Source: an uncultured Candidatus Actinomarina sp.
Lineage (GTDB): Bacteria > Actinomycetota > Acidimicrobiia > Actinomarinales > Actinomarinaceae
NCBI GenBank assembly: GCA_902521955.1
Contig: CABYTP010000001.1
Span: 82,097 to 132,546 of the forward strand
Reading direction: 5' to 3'
Length of the DNA stretch: 50,450 nucleotides
Part shown: positions 8,185 through 18,073 of the stretch, piece by piece
Numbering within the stretch: the stretch's first letter is position 1
How the letters are laid out: every line of letters starts with the position of its first letter
Notes under the pieces: generated by a model
The model's database searches: none
What the model was told of the DNA's origin: nothing
What the model saw: the letters and a program-made list of their open reading frames with translations, nothing else
Made by a program: the position numbers and the translations under genes

Positions 8185-10997
8185 AAGAAGATATTTTAAA
8201 AATCAGAGGAGCTAAGGAGCATAATCTTAAAAATGTATCTGTAGACATCCCAAAAAATAAATTAGTTGTTATAACTGGTCTTTCAGGTTCCGGAAAATCT
8301 TCCTTAGCTTTCGATACTATATATGCTGAAGGTCAAAGAAGATATGTTGAGAGCCTTTCTGCTTATGCAAGACAATTTCTTGGTCAAATGGAAAAACCTA
8401 ATGTTGAAAGTATTGAAGGTCTATCACCTGCTATTGCCATTGACCAAAAAACATCGTCTCGGAGTCCAAGATCTACAGTTGGAACAGTTACAGAGGTTCA
8501 TGATTACTTAAGGTTACTTTGGGCAAGAATTGGTATTAGTTATTGTCCTAACTGCAATAATAAGATTGAAAAGCAATCTGTAAATTTTATCGTAAATCAA
8601 ATTATGAATTTTGGTGAAGGATCAAGTATTGATATTTTAGCTCCTGTAGTGAAATCAAGAAAAGGTGAGTTTGAATCACTTTTTAAAGATTTACAAGCTC
8701 AAGGATTTTCCAGAGTTCTAGTTGATGGTGAATTAATCAGGTTAGAAGATACACAAAGACTTGATAGATATTTTAATCATGATATTTCAGTTGTAATTGA
8801 TCGAGTAAAGTTAAAAAAAACGCCGGGTAGAAGGTTACCTCAATCAATAGAAACTGCACTTGAACTCACATCTGGATTGGTTGATATCAGTTTTAATCAA
8901 AAAATTTATTCTTATAGTCAAAATCTCGGTTGTCTCAAATGTGGTCTTTCATATGACAAATTAGAACCTCGTGATTTTTCATTTAACTCACCTTTTGGTG
9001 CTTGTAATTCATGCAATGGTTTAGGTGTAAGTTATGAAATAGATGAAAACCTACTAGTAAAAGATTTTGATTTAACAATTAATGAAAATGTATTTCCTGA
9101 TATGTCAACACGAAAATATTTTAGAGCTCAAATATATGGTGTTTGTGAACATTTTGATATTCCTATGGATATCCCATATAAAGATTTAACTCGTGATCAA
9201 AAAGATATTCTTTTTCATGGTTCTAATGGAGAAAATACGATAATAAGATATACAAATAGATTTGGTAATTCAAGAGTTTGGCATCGTCCTTATAGAGGCA
9301 TAGTTACAACATTTAAAAAAAATTATGAAGAAACTACATCTGATCACGCACGTGAGTACTACAAACAATTCATGAGGGAACTTGATTGTAAAATATGCGA
9401 AGGAGAAAGATTAAATAAAAGGTCACGGTTAGTAAAAGTTAAAGGACTAACCTTAGGAAAGCTAAATAGTTTATCTATATCAAATGCGTTGGAAATTATC
9501 AAAAATTTAAAACTTACTGGAAGTGATAAAGAAATCGCATTACCTATTGTCAGAGAAATAATTGAAAGACTGACATTTTTAAATGAGGTTGGTTTAAGTT
9601 ATCTCCAATTAAGCAGGGGTGCAGCATCCTTATCCGGTGGTGAGGCCCAAAGAATCAGGTTAGCAACACAAATTGGTTCAGGATTAACCGGTGTTCTATA
9701 TGTACTAGACGAACCATCAATAGGACTTCATCAATCTGACAATATAAAATTAATCGAGACTTTAGTACGATTAAAAAACTTAGGTAACACAGTCCTAGTA
9801 GTAGAACATGATGAAGAAACAATGAAATCATCTGATCATTTAATTGATATTGGATGGGGCGCTGGAGAACAGGGAGGTCAGATTGTAGCTGAAGGAAATT
9901 GGGAAAAGGTATCCAAAAATTTAAAATCTTTAACTGGACAATATTTATCTGGTAAGCAAAAAGTTTCGTATCCAAATGTAAGAAGAAAAAGCAATGGGAA
10001 TAAAATTACAGTAAGGGGAGCTAAAGAAAATAATTTAAAAAATTTGACTGTAGATTTTCCATTGGGGCAATTTATTTCCGTAACAGGAGTTTCTGGAAGT
10101 GGAAAATCAACTTTAGTTTCTGAGATATTATCTAAATCTATACAAAACGAATTTTCCAAAAATTTAATAATTCCAGGACTTCACAAAAATGTATCAGGTT
10201 TGGATAATATTGATAAATTAATCGAAATTGATCAGTCACCAATTGGAAGAACCCCAAGATCAAATCCTGCAACATACTCCGGAGTTTTTGATCAAATTAG
10301 AAATCTTTTTTCTCAAGCTGAAGAATCTAAAATTAGAGGTTATAAACCAGGAAGGTTTTCATTTAACGTTCCTGGAGGAAGATGTGAATACTGTAAAGGT
10401 GATGGAAATATTAAAGTTGAAATGTATTTTTTACCCGATATTTATGTTGTTTGTGACGAATGTGAAGGCTCAAGATATAATCCTGAAACTTTATCTATTC
10501 GATGGAAAGGCTATAACATTGCTGAAATTCTTGATTCAACTGTTGAGAGCGCACTCCAAATATTTGAAAACCAACCAAGTATATTTAGAATTATAAAAAC
10601 TTTAGATGATGTTGGACTATCTTATATAAAACTTGGCCAAGCAGCTACTACATTATCTGGGGGAGAAGCACAAAGAGTAAAACTTGCAAAAGAGTTAAGT
10701 AAGAGATCTACTGGGAAAACAGTATATATTCTTGATGAACCCACTACAGGCCTCCACTTTGCTGATGTTGATAAACTACTAGAAGTTCTACATCTTTTAG
10801 TTGATAAAGGTAATACTGTCATAGTTATTGAACATAATCTCGACGTCATTAAAAATTCAGATTGGATTATTGACTTAGGCCCAGAAGGAGGAGAGAAGGG
10901 GGGAAATATAGTAGTAGAAGGTACACCTGAAAATATTTCAAAATCTAAATCGTCTTTAACTGGACAGCATTTAAAAGAAGTACTTAAAAATGGATAA
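8181..10997 (+). CDS. uvrA: Excinuclease ABC subunit A
   Basis: The 938-residue ATPase dimer scans DNA for helix distortions and loads UvrB. Two ABC modules are present: Walker [10 protein letters not shown] at 33-41 and GVSGSGKST in the second half, each with its own LSGGEAQR signature and a DEP Walker B. Zinc-binding Cys pairs are visible around CLKC...CNSC in the first module and CEYC...CDEC in the second. The gene overlaps uvrB by four bases and uvrC by eight, giving a contiguous uvrBAC operon; in many bacteria the three genes are scattered. Confidence 0.98.
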   Translation: MKEDILKIRGAKEHNLKNVSVDIPKNKLVVITGLSGSGKSSLAFDTIYAEGQRRYVESLSAYARQFLGQMEKPNVESIEGLSPAIAIDQKTSSRSPRSTVGTVTEVHDYLRLLWARIGISYCPNCNNKIEKQSVNFIVNQIMNFGEGSSIDILAPVVKSRKGEFESLFKDLQAQGFSRVLVDGELIRLEDTQRLDRYFNHDISVVIDRVKLKKTPGRRLPQSIETALELTSGLVDISFNQKIYSYSQNLGCLKCGLSYDKLEPRDFSFNSPFGACNSCNGLGVSYEIDENLLVKDFDLTINENVFPDMSTRKYFRAQIYGVCEHFDIPMDIPYKDLTRDQKDILFHGSNGENTIIRYTNRFGNSRVWHRPYRGIVTTFKKNYEETTSDHAREYYKQFMRELDCKICEGERLNKRSRLVKVKGLTLGKLNSLSISNALEIIKNLKLTGSDKEIALPIVREIIERLTFLNEVGLSYLQLSRGAASLSGGEAQRIRLATQIGSGLTGVLYVLDEPSIGLHQSDNIKLIETLVRLKNLGNTVLVVEHDEETMKSSDHLIDIGWGAGEQGGQIVAEGNWEKVSKNLKSLTGQYLSGKQKVSYPNVRRKSNGNKITVRGAKENNLKNLTVDFPLGQFISVTGVSGSGKSTLVSEILSKSIQNEFSKNLIIPGLHKNVSGLDNIDKLIEIDQSPIGRTPRSNPATYSGVFDQIRNLFSQAEESKIRGYKPGRFSFNVPGGRCEYCKGDGNIKVEMYFLPDIYVVCDECEGSRYNPETLSIRWKGYNIAEILDSTVESALQIFENQPSIFRIIKTLDDVGLSYIKLGQAATTLSGGEAQRVKLAKELSKRSTGKTVYILDEPTTGLHFADVDKLLEVLHLLVDKGNTVIVIEHNLDVIKNSDWIIDLGPEGGEKGGNIVVEGTPENISKSKSSLTGQHLKEVLKNG

Positions 10998-12795
10998 ATT
11001 AGATAATAAGCAAATACCTGATAAACCTGGAATTTACATATTTAAAGATAAATACAGAGAGCCTATTTATGTTGGAAAAGCAAAGAATCTGAGAAAAAGA
11101 GTTATTACATATTTTGGTAATAACACTTCATGGAAAATTAAACGATTAGTCAATGAAGCAAAAGAGATATCTTTCGTAGTTTCACAAAATGAAGCGAATG
11201 CTTTACTGGCTGAGTATTCATTTATTCAAGAATTTAAGCCTAAATATAATGTTCAATTTAAAGATGACAAGTCGTATCCCTATGTGACCATAAGCAACGA
11301 TTTATGGCCAAGAGTTTATGTTTCAAGAAATATAAATAAAAAAAATATAAACTTCGGTCCTTATCCATTTATAGGTGCTGCACGCCGTTCTTTAGACCAT
11401 TTAATAAATATATTTCCAGTTAGAACATGCTCGAACAATACATTTGAAAGACATAAAAAATTAAATAAGCCGTGCTTACTTTATGAAATAGAAAAATGCT
11501 CTGGACCCTGTGTTGACTATGTTGCTAAAGACGAATATCAAACAATGATTGCCAACATTAAAGAATTCTATAGAGGTAATTCTGATCAGTACATTAATGA
11601 CAAAGTACAAGAAATGAAATATCAATCAGACAATCAGCAATATGAGAATGCACAAAAAACCAAAAATATCATTCAGCATTTAGAAAATGCCAGAGTTACA
11701 CAAACATTAATGACAGCAAATGATAAAAATGTAGATGTTATTGGAATTGATATTGGAAATTATGATGTAGTTTTAACATGTTTAATTATTCGAAATGGAA
11801 GAATTACTGGAGAAATTAAGAAGAATTTAGAACCCATAGACGTTAATGATGTCGAAACTTATTTGCCTCAAATTATTATTAATATGTTTGAAAACCATAC
11901 ACCATCAAATGAAATTCTGATTAGTCATGAGTTTAGTTTGATAAATGTTATCGAGGAAAAACTAAAACAAAGGTGGAATAAAAGTATTAAATTAGTGAAC
12001 CCAAAACGAGGATGGAAAAAAGATTTATTAGCTACAGCAATTGAAGACGCAAAAGAACTTAGAAGGGTTGCTGACTTAAAAAGAAGATCTGACTTAGAGT
12101 TTCGTTCACTATCTTTAGAACAGTTAAAAAATAAATTAAATTTAAAAAATATTCCATACAGAATTGAAGCTTATGATATTTCGAACCTCGGTGATAAATT
12201 TCGAGTTGGCTCAATGGTTGTTATGGAAGACGGTTTAGTAAAACCTTCAATGTATAGAAAATTTCATATAAAAACATTTAAGGGTCAGGATGATTTTAAA
12301 TCAATCGAAGAAGTTATATTTAGAAGATTAAAACGACTCACTAATACAAGTGAGAAAGATCAAAGCTTTCGCAGGTCCCCAGATTTAATTTTAATTGACG
12401 GAGGAAAAGGTCAATTGTCTAAAGCAAAGAGTGTAATCGATCATTTCCAATTAGATTTAGATGTATTGGGATTAGCTAAAAAAGATGAAGAGATATATTT
12501 GCCCTTTTCTAAAAACTCTATTTTATTAAATAAAGACTCGGAGGCTTTGTATGTATTACAAAATATTAGAGATGAAGCACATAGAGTTGCTATAAATGAA
12601 AATCGAAGATTACGTTTAAAAGATTTGGATATTAATAATTTATTATCAATTAAAGGAGTTTCAGAAGAATCAATTAATCAATTGATTATTAATTATAAGA
12701 CACTAGATAATATCTCTTCAGCATCCCTTAATGATCTAGAAAAACAGTTAACTAAAGTAGAAGCTGAAAAGGTCTTCAATTATTTTAGTTCATAA
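10990..12795 (+). CDS. uvrC: Excinuclease ABC subunit C
   Basis: The 601-residue nuclease makes both incisions flanking a lesion. The N-terminal GIY-YIG domain begins PGIYIFKDKY...IYVGKAKNLRKRV. Four cysteines in the 'RTC', 'KPC' and 'CSGPC' contexts (about residues 140-175) match the Fe-S cluster region described for UvrC. The C-terminal RNase H-like nuclease shows EAYDISN and ILIDGGKGQL. The end is a helix-hairpin-helix (LLSIKGVSEES). The start overlaps uvrA by eight bases. Confidence 0.97.
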   Translation: MDKLDNKQIPDKPGIYIFKDKYREPIYVGKAKNLRKRVITYFGNNTSWKIKRLVNEAKEISFVVSQNEANALLAEYSFIQEFKPKYNVQFKDDKSYPYVTISNDLWPRVYVSRNINKKNINFGPYPFIGAARRSLDHLINIFPVRTCSNNTFERHKKLNKPCLLYEIEKCSGPCVDYVAKDEYQTMIANIKEFYRGNSDQYINDKVQEMKYQSDNQQYENAQKTKNIIQHLENARVTQTLMTANDKNVDVIGIDIGNYDVVLTCLIIRNGRITGEIKKNLEPIDVNDVETYLPQIIINMFENHTPSNEILISHEFSLINVIEEKLKQRWNKSIKLVNPKRGWKKDLLATAIEDAKELRRVADLKRRSDLEFRSLSLEQLKNKLNLKNIPYRIEAYDISNLGDKFRVGSMVVMEDGLVKPSMYRKFHIKTFKGQDDFKSIEEVIFRRLKRLTNTSEKDQSFRRSPDLILIDGGKGQLSKAKSVIDHFQLDLDVLGLAKKDEEIYLPFSKNSILLNKDSEALYVLQNIRDEAHRVAINENRRLRLKDLDINNLLSIKGVSEESINQLIINYKTLDNISSASLNDLEKQLTKVEAEKVFNYFSS

Positions 12796-12861
12796 ATAAC
12801 GTCCTTTTAATTTACTATTTCAATCTAGAATGTTGATAAGTAAAATAAACACGAGGAATTT

Positions 12862-13728
12862 ATGGCATCAAAAAGACCCGAAGTTTTACTGTTAGTCGGC
12901 ATGTCTGGCGCTGGTAGATCTTCTAGCTCAAATGTATTTGAAGACCTTGGTTATTATGTAATCGAAAATCTTCCAGCTGATTTAGTTGAATCTGTAGTCA
13001 ATTCTAATGACGTAACTGAAACTAATAAACAATTAGTACTTACCATTGATGCTAAAGACACTTCTGCACAATCCGAACTAAAGCAAAGTATTGATAAATT
13101 GAATCAGTCTGGTGTTTTAACGAGAATAATATTTCTTGATGCAGATAATGAAACACTATTAGAAAGATATGAAGAAAACAGAAGACCTCATCCTATGGGT
13201 AAGGATTCAATATCTCAATCTGTAAAAGCTGAAAGAGAGTTACTAAAACCTATTAGAGAAATCTCTGATCAAGTTATTGACACTACAGATATGAATGTTC
13301 ATGAATTAAGAAAAAGAATAATTGAAGGCTTCCAAGATGACACTTCAAGTCAAGATCTCAAAATTTCTGTTACTTCTTTTGGGTTTAAAAATGGTACCCC
13401 AAGAGATGCAGATATTGTATTTGATGTTAGATTCTTACCCAATCCCCATTGGAGGGAGGAACTAAGAGCATCAACAGGACAATCACCAATGGTAAGAAAC
13501 TATGTTTTATCTTTTGAAGACGCACAAGTCTTTCTAAATAAAATAAAAGATATGGTTGAATTTTTACTTCCACGTTTTATTTCAGAAGGAAAGTCATACG
13601 TGGGAATAGCAATTGGTTGTACTGGTGGAAAACATAGAAGTGTTGTTATGGCTGAGGAAGTAACAAAATGGCTAAAAGGTGAAAACAATGATGCTGTTGT
13701 CCTTCATAGAGATATGAAGGAATCTTAA
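12862..13728 (+). CDS. rapZ: RapZ/YvcJ-family nucleotide-binding protein
   Basis: The 288-residue protein has a P-loop-like segment G-M-S-G-A-G-R-S-S (13-21) and the family's 'EDLGYYVIENLP'. Its conserved C-terminal RNA-binding-type domain contains 'FGFKNGTPRDADIVFDVRF' and 'IGCTGGKHRS'. In enterobacteria RapZ controls GlmS through small RNAs; in Gram-positives its role is unclear. Arg replaces the usual P-loop Lys, a substitution I recall from mycobacterial homologues. A Shine-Dalgarno-like GAGGA precedes ATG 12862, and TAGAAT at 12826-12831 is a possible -10. The usual partners yvcK and whiA are absent downstream. Confidence 0.93.
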   Translation: MASKRPEVLLLVGMSGAGRSSSSNVFEDLGYYVIENLPADLVESVVNSNDVTETNKQLVLTIDAKDTSAQSELKQSIDKLNQSGVLTRIIFLDADNETLLERYEENRRPHPMGKDSISQSVKAERELLKPIREISDQVIDTTDMNVHELRKRIIEGFQDDTSSQDLKISVTSFGFKNGTPRDADIVFDVRFLPNPHWREELRASTGQSPMVRNYVLSFEDAQVFLNKIKDMVEFLLPRFISEGKSYVGIAIGCTGGKHRSVVMAEEVTKWLKGENNDAVVLHRDMKES

Positions 13729-13791
13729 CTTGTATTTCCCTATATATTCCAAGTTTAAAATTTTTCATAACTTGATACAAGAAAACTTTCA

Positions 13792-14958
13792 ATGACAGAG
13801 ATGATATCAAATGTCAATGATTTAGGCAATGTTCTAATTAGATCTGATTTAAATGTCCCAATAATAAATGGCAACATTACTGATGATTATAGAATTTATA
13901 AATCTATGGAAATATTAGATAAAATAATGGATAATTCAAAAACAATTACTTTTTCAAGTCACCTGGGAAGACCTAAAAAAAAAGGCTTAGATTTCACTCT
14001 TGAACCCGTAGCTAAAAGAATGTCGGAAATTCTTAATAAAAAAGTAAATTTTATTGACGAACTGTACGGTAAAAAAGTAAAAGAAAGCTTACAAAGTGCA
14101 GATTATAAGATAAATCTTATTGAAAATTTAAGATTTGATGAAGGTGAAGTTAATAATAGTGATGAATTTGCAAAAAATGTAACAAATCCATTCGACTCTT
14201 ATATTTTTGATGCATTTGGTGCATCACATAGAAATCATTCATCTGTAGTTAGTTTTGGAAAATACTTAAATTCCTACCAAGGTCCCTTAATGGGTAAAGA
14301 AATCGAACAGTTGGATAAATTATTATCTAACGAAAAAAATGGTTATGTAGTTTTACTCGGAGGAGCTAAAATTTCTGACAAACTTAACTTAATTGAAAAC
14401 TTACTTCCTAAAGTCGAACACTTATTAATCGGAGGAGGTATGTGTTTTACATTTTATAAATCCATGGGTTATGAAATTGGAAAATCTTTATTGGAAGATT
14501 CATTTATATCGGAAGCTAATAAGCTTTTAAATTCTGAACACGGTCATAAAATTATTCTTCCAACAGATTTTGGAGTCACTGAATTAATTGAAAGTCAATC
14601 AAGGGAAGATTTAAATATTGAACATTTTAATAATAAGCATATTGGTATTGATATAGGCCCAAACACGGTTTCTTTATTTTCTGATTATTTACTTTCATCT
14701 AAAAATATATTTTGGAATGGACCAATGGGCATATTTGAAATTGATAATTTTAGTAAAGGAACAAGAGAGATTACTAGAATTATTGCTAAATCTTCTGCTT
14801 ATACATGTATTGGAGGAGGAGATTCAGTAAGTGCTGTAAATAAATTTTCAAATTTAAAATATTTTAACCACATTTCGACTGGAGGAGGTGCCTCCTTGGA
14901 ATATCTTGAAGGAAAAAAATTACCAGGAGTAAATATTTATAATTCTCTTATAATTTGA
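13792..14958 (+). CDS. pgk: Phosphoglycerate kinase
   Basis: The 388-residue glycolytic enzyme transfers phosphate from 1,3-bisphosphoglycerate to ADP. The N-terminus has RSDLNVP and SSHLGRPKK (substrate-binding Arg and His), then LLGGAKISDK and the C-terminal ATP-site motif GGGDSVSAV with the terminal STGGGASLE. Length is normal for the compact bacterial form. It begins a run pgk-tpiA-gpmA-secG. Glyceraldehyde-3-phosphate dehydrogenase, which usually precedes pgk, is not here. Confidence 0.97.
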   Translation: MTEMISNVNDLGNVLIRSDLNVPIINGNITDDYRIYKSMEILDKIMDNSKTITFSSHLGRPKKKGLDFTLEPVAKRMSEILNKKVNFIDELYGKKVKESLQSADYKINLIENLRFDEGEVNNSDEFAKNVTNPFDSYIFDAFGASHRNHSSVVSFGKYLNSYQGPLMGKEIEQLDKLLSNEKNGYVVLLGGAKISDKLNLIENLLPKVEHLLIGGGMCFTFYKSMGYEIGKSLLEDSFISEANKLLNSEHGHKIILPTDFGVTELIESQSREDLNIEHFNNKHIGIDIGPNTVSLFSDYLLSSKNIFWNGPMGIFEIDNFSKGTREITRIIAKSSAYTCIGGGDSVSAVNKFSNLKYFNHISTGGGASLEYLEGKKLPGVNIYNSLII

Positions 14959-14960
14959 TA

Positions 14961-15725
14961 ATGAAAAAAATAATAATTGGTAACTGGAAATTAAATCTCG
15001 ATCATTTAGAAGCAATTCAACTTTTGCAAAAAATTAATTATTCATTGCCTGAAAGTATTGAAGATAATATTGAAATCGTTTTGTCTCCTTCATTTACCTC
15101 TATTAGGTCATTACAGACAGTAATAAGCTCTGATAAGCTTAAAATAAAACTTTCATCACAGAATGTATCTCAATATTCTTCTGGAGCTTATACAGGAGAA
15201 ATATCTGCTGCTCAATTAAAAAAATTGGAAATTGAATATGCAATAGTAGGACATTCCGAAAGGAGAACATTATTCAATGAAGTTGATTCAGTAGTTAATG
15301 ATAAAGTTAATAGACTAATTGATAGTGACATAGTGCCAATATTTTGTTTTGGTGAGTCAATAGATGAGAGAAAATCTGGTACTTATTTAAATTTTATTGA
15401 AAATCAAATTGATGAGGGATTAAAAGGCCTAAGGAAAGATAAGGTAAATAAATTAGTTGTTGCTTATGAGCCTATATGGGCGATAGGTACTGGTGAAGTA
15501 GCCTCACTTGAAAATATTGTTGAAGTTCTAGATTATGTTAAGAATATCATCAAGAAAAAACCATTTTTCAATGACGATAATATTAAATTTATATATGGTG
15601 GAAGCGTATCTCCAAACAATGCTGAGGATATTTTAAATTCAAAAATAGTTGATGGTGCATTAGTAGGTGGAGCTTCTTTAGATGCCTCTAAGTTTATAGA
15701 AATTATTAAAGCAGTGGAATTATGA
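14961..15725 (+). CDS. tpiA: Triosephosphate isomerase
   Basis: The 254-residue enzyme interconverts dihydroxyacetone phosphate and glyceraldehyde 3-phosphate. The catalytic set is intact: Asn8 and Lys10 in GNWKLN, His98 in VGHSERR, Glu170 in AYEPIWAIGTG, and the phosphate loop YGGSVSPNN. ATG 14961 gives the canonical N-terminus; an in-frame TTG at 14955 would overlap the pgk stop and is less likely. The stop overlaps the gpmA start (ATGA). Confidence 0.97.
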   Translation: MKKIIIGNWKLNLDHLEAIQLLQKINYSLPESIEDNIEIVLSPSFTSIRSLQTVISSDKLKIKLSSQNVSQYSSGAYTGEISAAQLKKLEIEYAIVGHSERRTLFNEVDSVVNDKVNRLIDSDIVPIFCFGESIDERKSGTYLNFIENQIDEGLKGLRKDKVNKLVVAYEPIWAIGTGEVASLENIVEVLDYVKNIIKKKPFFNDDNIKFIYGGSVSPNNAEDILNSKIVDGALVGGASLDASKFIEIIKAVEL

Positions 15726-16474
15726 ACTTAGTATTTGTTAGGCATGGACAAAGTATTTGGAATTTAGAAAACCGATTTACTGGCTGGGTAGATATAGGGT
15801 TATCTGACAAAGGACAAGAAGAAGCAATTCAGGCAGCTAGAACTTTAAAAGACAGAAATTTTATTCCAGAAATATGTATGACCTCTTTTCTTGAAAGGTC
15901 AAAATCGACAGCAAGCTTAATAATTGAAAATCTAAATGGCGAAGACACATTAGAAATTGAAAGAAAAGAAATCTGGCAATTAAATGAGAGACATTATGGA
16001 TCGTTACAAGGATTAAATAAATTAGAAACTACAAAAAAATATGGCGAAGAACAAGTACATTTATGGCGTAGAAGTTTTACTACAGTTCCACCTCTTGTTG
16101 AGCCTGGATCTGAATATGATCCAAATACAAATTTAGTTTATAAAGGAATTGGTAATGAGTTACCACTAGGGGAATCTTTAAAAGATGTTGTAGACAGAGT
16201 CTCCTTAACACTCAATGATATTTTAGAAGTATCGATTAAAACAAACACTCTTGTTGTTGCGCATGGAAACAGCATCAGAGCAATGGTAAAAATATTAGAT
16301 AATCTCAGTGATTTAGAAATTGTTGACGTAAATATTCCTACTGGAATACCACTAGCGTATAATATTACTAAATCATCAGTTGAAAAAATTGGATATTTGG
16401 AGGATGAAAAAATATTATTAAAACTTCAGAAAGAAGTTGAACTTCAATCTAAATTAAATGGTGAGGAAGGCTAA
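15722..16474 (+). CDS. gpmA: 2,3-bisphosphoglycerate-dependent phosphoglycerate mutase
   Basis: The 250-residue enzyme interconverts 3- and 2-phosphoglycerate through a phosphohistidine. The motif RHGQSIWN carries the phosphorylated His8; the second active-site His lies in VVAHGNSIRAM. The LNERHYGSLQG segment is diagnostic for the BPG-dependent family rather than a generic phosphatase. A four-base overlap with tpiA and the short gap to secG suggest one operon of glycolysis plus secretion. Confidence 0.95.
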   Translation: MNLVFVRHGQSIWNLENRFTGWVDIGLSDKGQEEAIQAARTLKDRNFIPEICMTSFLERSKSTASLIIENLNGEDTLEIERKEIWQLNERHYGSLQGLNKLETTKKYGEEQVHLWRRSFTTVPPLVEPGSEYDPNTNLVYKGIGNELPLGESLKDVVDRVSLTLNDILEVSIKTNTLVVAHGNSIRAMVKILDNLSDLEIVDVNIPTGIPLAYNITKSSVEKIGYLEDEKILLKLQKEVELQSKLNGEEG

Positions 16475-16484
16475 TCTTTTATCT

Positions 16485-16721
16485 ATGGATACAATTACTG
16501 CAATATTAATAACAGTCCACATTATTATTTCAATAGCTTTGATAGCTCTCGTACTACTTAACAGTGGTAAAGGTGGAGGGTTATCTGATATGCTTGGCGG
16601 ACCTGGTTCATCAGGAAATATTGGCCAAACATTAGCTGAAAGGAACCTGAGCAGGATTACAGCTGTAGTAGCTCTACTTTTTGCCGCTACAACTCTATCC
16701 TTATTTTGGTTTCTTGATTGA
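16485..16721 (+). CDS. secG: Protein translocase subunit SecG
   Basis: The 78-residue protein has two transmembrane helices (about 3-23 and 56-76) joined by a Gly-rich cytosolic loop with GKGGGLSDMLGG, the hallmark of SecG. SecG assists SecYE during SecA-driven export. The frame is open further upstream to 16458, but ATG 16485 gives the standard SecG N-terminus. It ends four bases before tRNA-Leu(AAG), so the tRNA may be cut from the same transcript. Confidence 0.93.
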   Translation: MDTITAILITVHIIISIALIALVLLNSGKGGGLSDMLGGPGSSGNIGQTLAERNLSRITAVVALLFAATTLSLFWFLD

Positions 16722-16725
16722 GTTT

Positions 16726-16809
16726 GCGCGGGTGGCGGAACTGGTAGACGCGCAGGATTAAGGATCCTGTGGGGTAAAACCCGTGGAGGTTCGAGTCCTC
16801 TTCCGCGCA
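16726..16809 (+). tRNA. tRNA-Leu (anticodon AAG)
   Basis: This is a class II tRNA of 84 bases: acceptor GCGCGGG with TCCGCGC, D-arm GCGGAACTGGTAGACGCGC, anticodon arm CAGGA-TTAAGGA-TCCTG, long variable arm and T-arm with GGTTCGA. CCA is not encoded. Position by position it aligns with ordinary bacterial tRNA-Leu, but the first anticodon base is A, giving AAG. That would be read as inosine if the TadA deaminase acts on it. Placement between secG and the amidotransferase leaves only four and six bases on either side. Confidence 0.93.
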
Positions 16810-16815
16810 CAAACT

Positions 16816-17466
16816 ATGTACAAAAATATTACAGCTATAGTAAATGATCCTGACGTAACTTTAGGAACTATAACACCCGAAATACACTTAGAGTACGCAT
16901 GGGATGTGGATTGGGATACGTTACCACTGAGTAATAAATATATTATTCTTGGTGGACACATGGGAGCTTACGATACAGATAAATTTCCCTATTTAGATTA
17001 TGAAAAAAAGTGGTTAAAAAAAGCAATAGAAAACAAAACACATATCCTAGGAATATGCCTAGGAGCCCAGCTGATTGCAGATTCTATGGGTGGAAGAGCA
17101 TATCTTGCCAATCAAATTGAATTTGGATTTAAAAATTTAGAATTCTTCAGTAGTGATAGTATTTACGACAGTTTCAAAAACCTAAATGTTTTCACTTGGC
17201 ATAGAGATACATTTGATTTACCCCCTAATGCTGAATTAATTGCACAATCTGATTTTCCTCAAATTTTTACATTAAATAATGTTGTTGCTTTACAGTTTCA
17301 TCCTGAAATAGAATTAGAGTTATTTAATTTATGGTATTCAAGCGATATTTCAAAACATGAATTAAAAGGTTATCCAGTTGATTCCGAGGTTTTATATTTA
17401 AAAGATAATTTAAGTAAGTTGAGAACTAATATGAATGAATTCCTAAATCGATGGATTGCGTTATAA
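16816..17466 (+). CDS. Class I glutamine amidotransferase (GMP synthase-like)
   Basis: The 216-residue protein has the GATase1 triad: Cys81 in GICLGAQLIAD, and His162 with Glu164 in LQFHPEIE. It has no synthetase domain, so it is a stand-alone type I amidotransferase of the YfeJ/GuaA-N-like group that hydrolyses glutamine or a glutamyl conjugate. The substrate cannot be told. ATG 16816 is six bases after the tRNA; the open frame extends back through the tRNA but that part is a shadow. The 3' end overlaps the convergent LON-domain gene by six bases. Confidence 0.85.
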   Translation: MYKNITAIVNDPDVTLGTITPEIHLEYAWDVDWDTLPLSNKYIILGGHMGAYDTDKFPYLDYEKKWLKKAIENKTHILGICLGAQLIADSMGGRAYLANQIEFGFKNLEFFSSDSIYDSFKNLNVFTWHRDTFDLPPNAELIAQSDFPQIFTLNNVVALQFHPEIELELFNLWYSSDISKHELKGYPVDSEVLYLKDNLSKLRTNMNEFLNRWIAL

Positions 17467-18036
17467 ATTTTTTAATTGTTTCTGGACAAAATTATTAAGA
17501 ATTTCATATTTTTTATATAAATCATTTTCATCAATAATTAAATATCTTGTATCAAGGTCTAGTGGGGTAGTAATGCACAGTTCATGTAACTTCCTTAACC
17601 TATTTTCGTTATTTACTATAAATTCAGGTATTGCTAAGTTGATACCACTCTCAATTAATTTAGCTATTAATCTAGATACGTACTTTTCTAATATTGCTAA
17701 TTCATCGATACTAGGTGGTAAGCCAATCTCGTTAAATTCTTCAACACTGCTGAATGGATATTCAGAATTAATTGATATTTTTTTTAACTTATGTTGCTTA
17801 AGGCATTCAATAATAATTAATTGTTCAGCATTAGATATATCTTGATGTTCAATAATTCTTACTTCTGAAACTGTTTGATGTAATTCCTCTAAATTTTTAG
17901 AAACCAAAAAATTTTTATCGTCTTTAATTGCATCTCCTATTAATAAAAGATACCTGGGTTCAAAAACCCTCAAAGCAGATATTTCAGTAGGGAAATAATT
18001 AATACCTGCACCAAAAATTGGAAAATCAACTAACAT
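17461..18036 (-). CDS. Stand-alone LON substrate-binding-domain protein
   Basis: The 191-residue protein begins with the pattern 'PIFGAGINYFPTEISALRVFEPRYLLLI', which matches the N-terminal domain of Lon proteases (peptidase S16, LON domain). There is no AAA+ or protease domain. Such stand-alone proteins are common in actinobacteria and of unknown role. The C-terminal half is helical and charged. It is divergent from guaC, with 37 bases between the two starts. Confidence 0.82.
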   Translation of the reverse strand: MLVDFPIFGAGINYFPTEISALRVFEPRYLLLIGDAIKDDKNFLVSKNLEELHQTVSEVRIIEHQDISNAEQLIIIECLKQHKLKKISINSEYPFSSVEEFNEIGLPPSIDELAILEKYVSRLIAKLIESGINLAIPEFIVNNENRLRKLHELCITTPLDLDTRYLIIDENDLYKKYEILNNFVQKQLKNL

Positions 18037-18073
18037 TATTGCTGTTAAATATCATAAGAGACTTTTATAAATA

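Noticed and set aside
16454-16810. Minus-strand 118-residue ORF over secG and the second tRNA
   Set aside because: It is antisense to SecG and to tRNA-Leu(AAG); the peptide matches the common artefact of translated tRNA.
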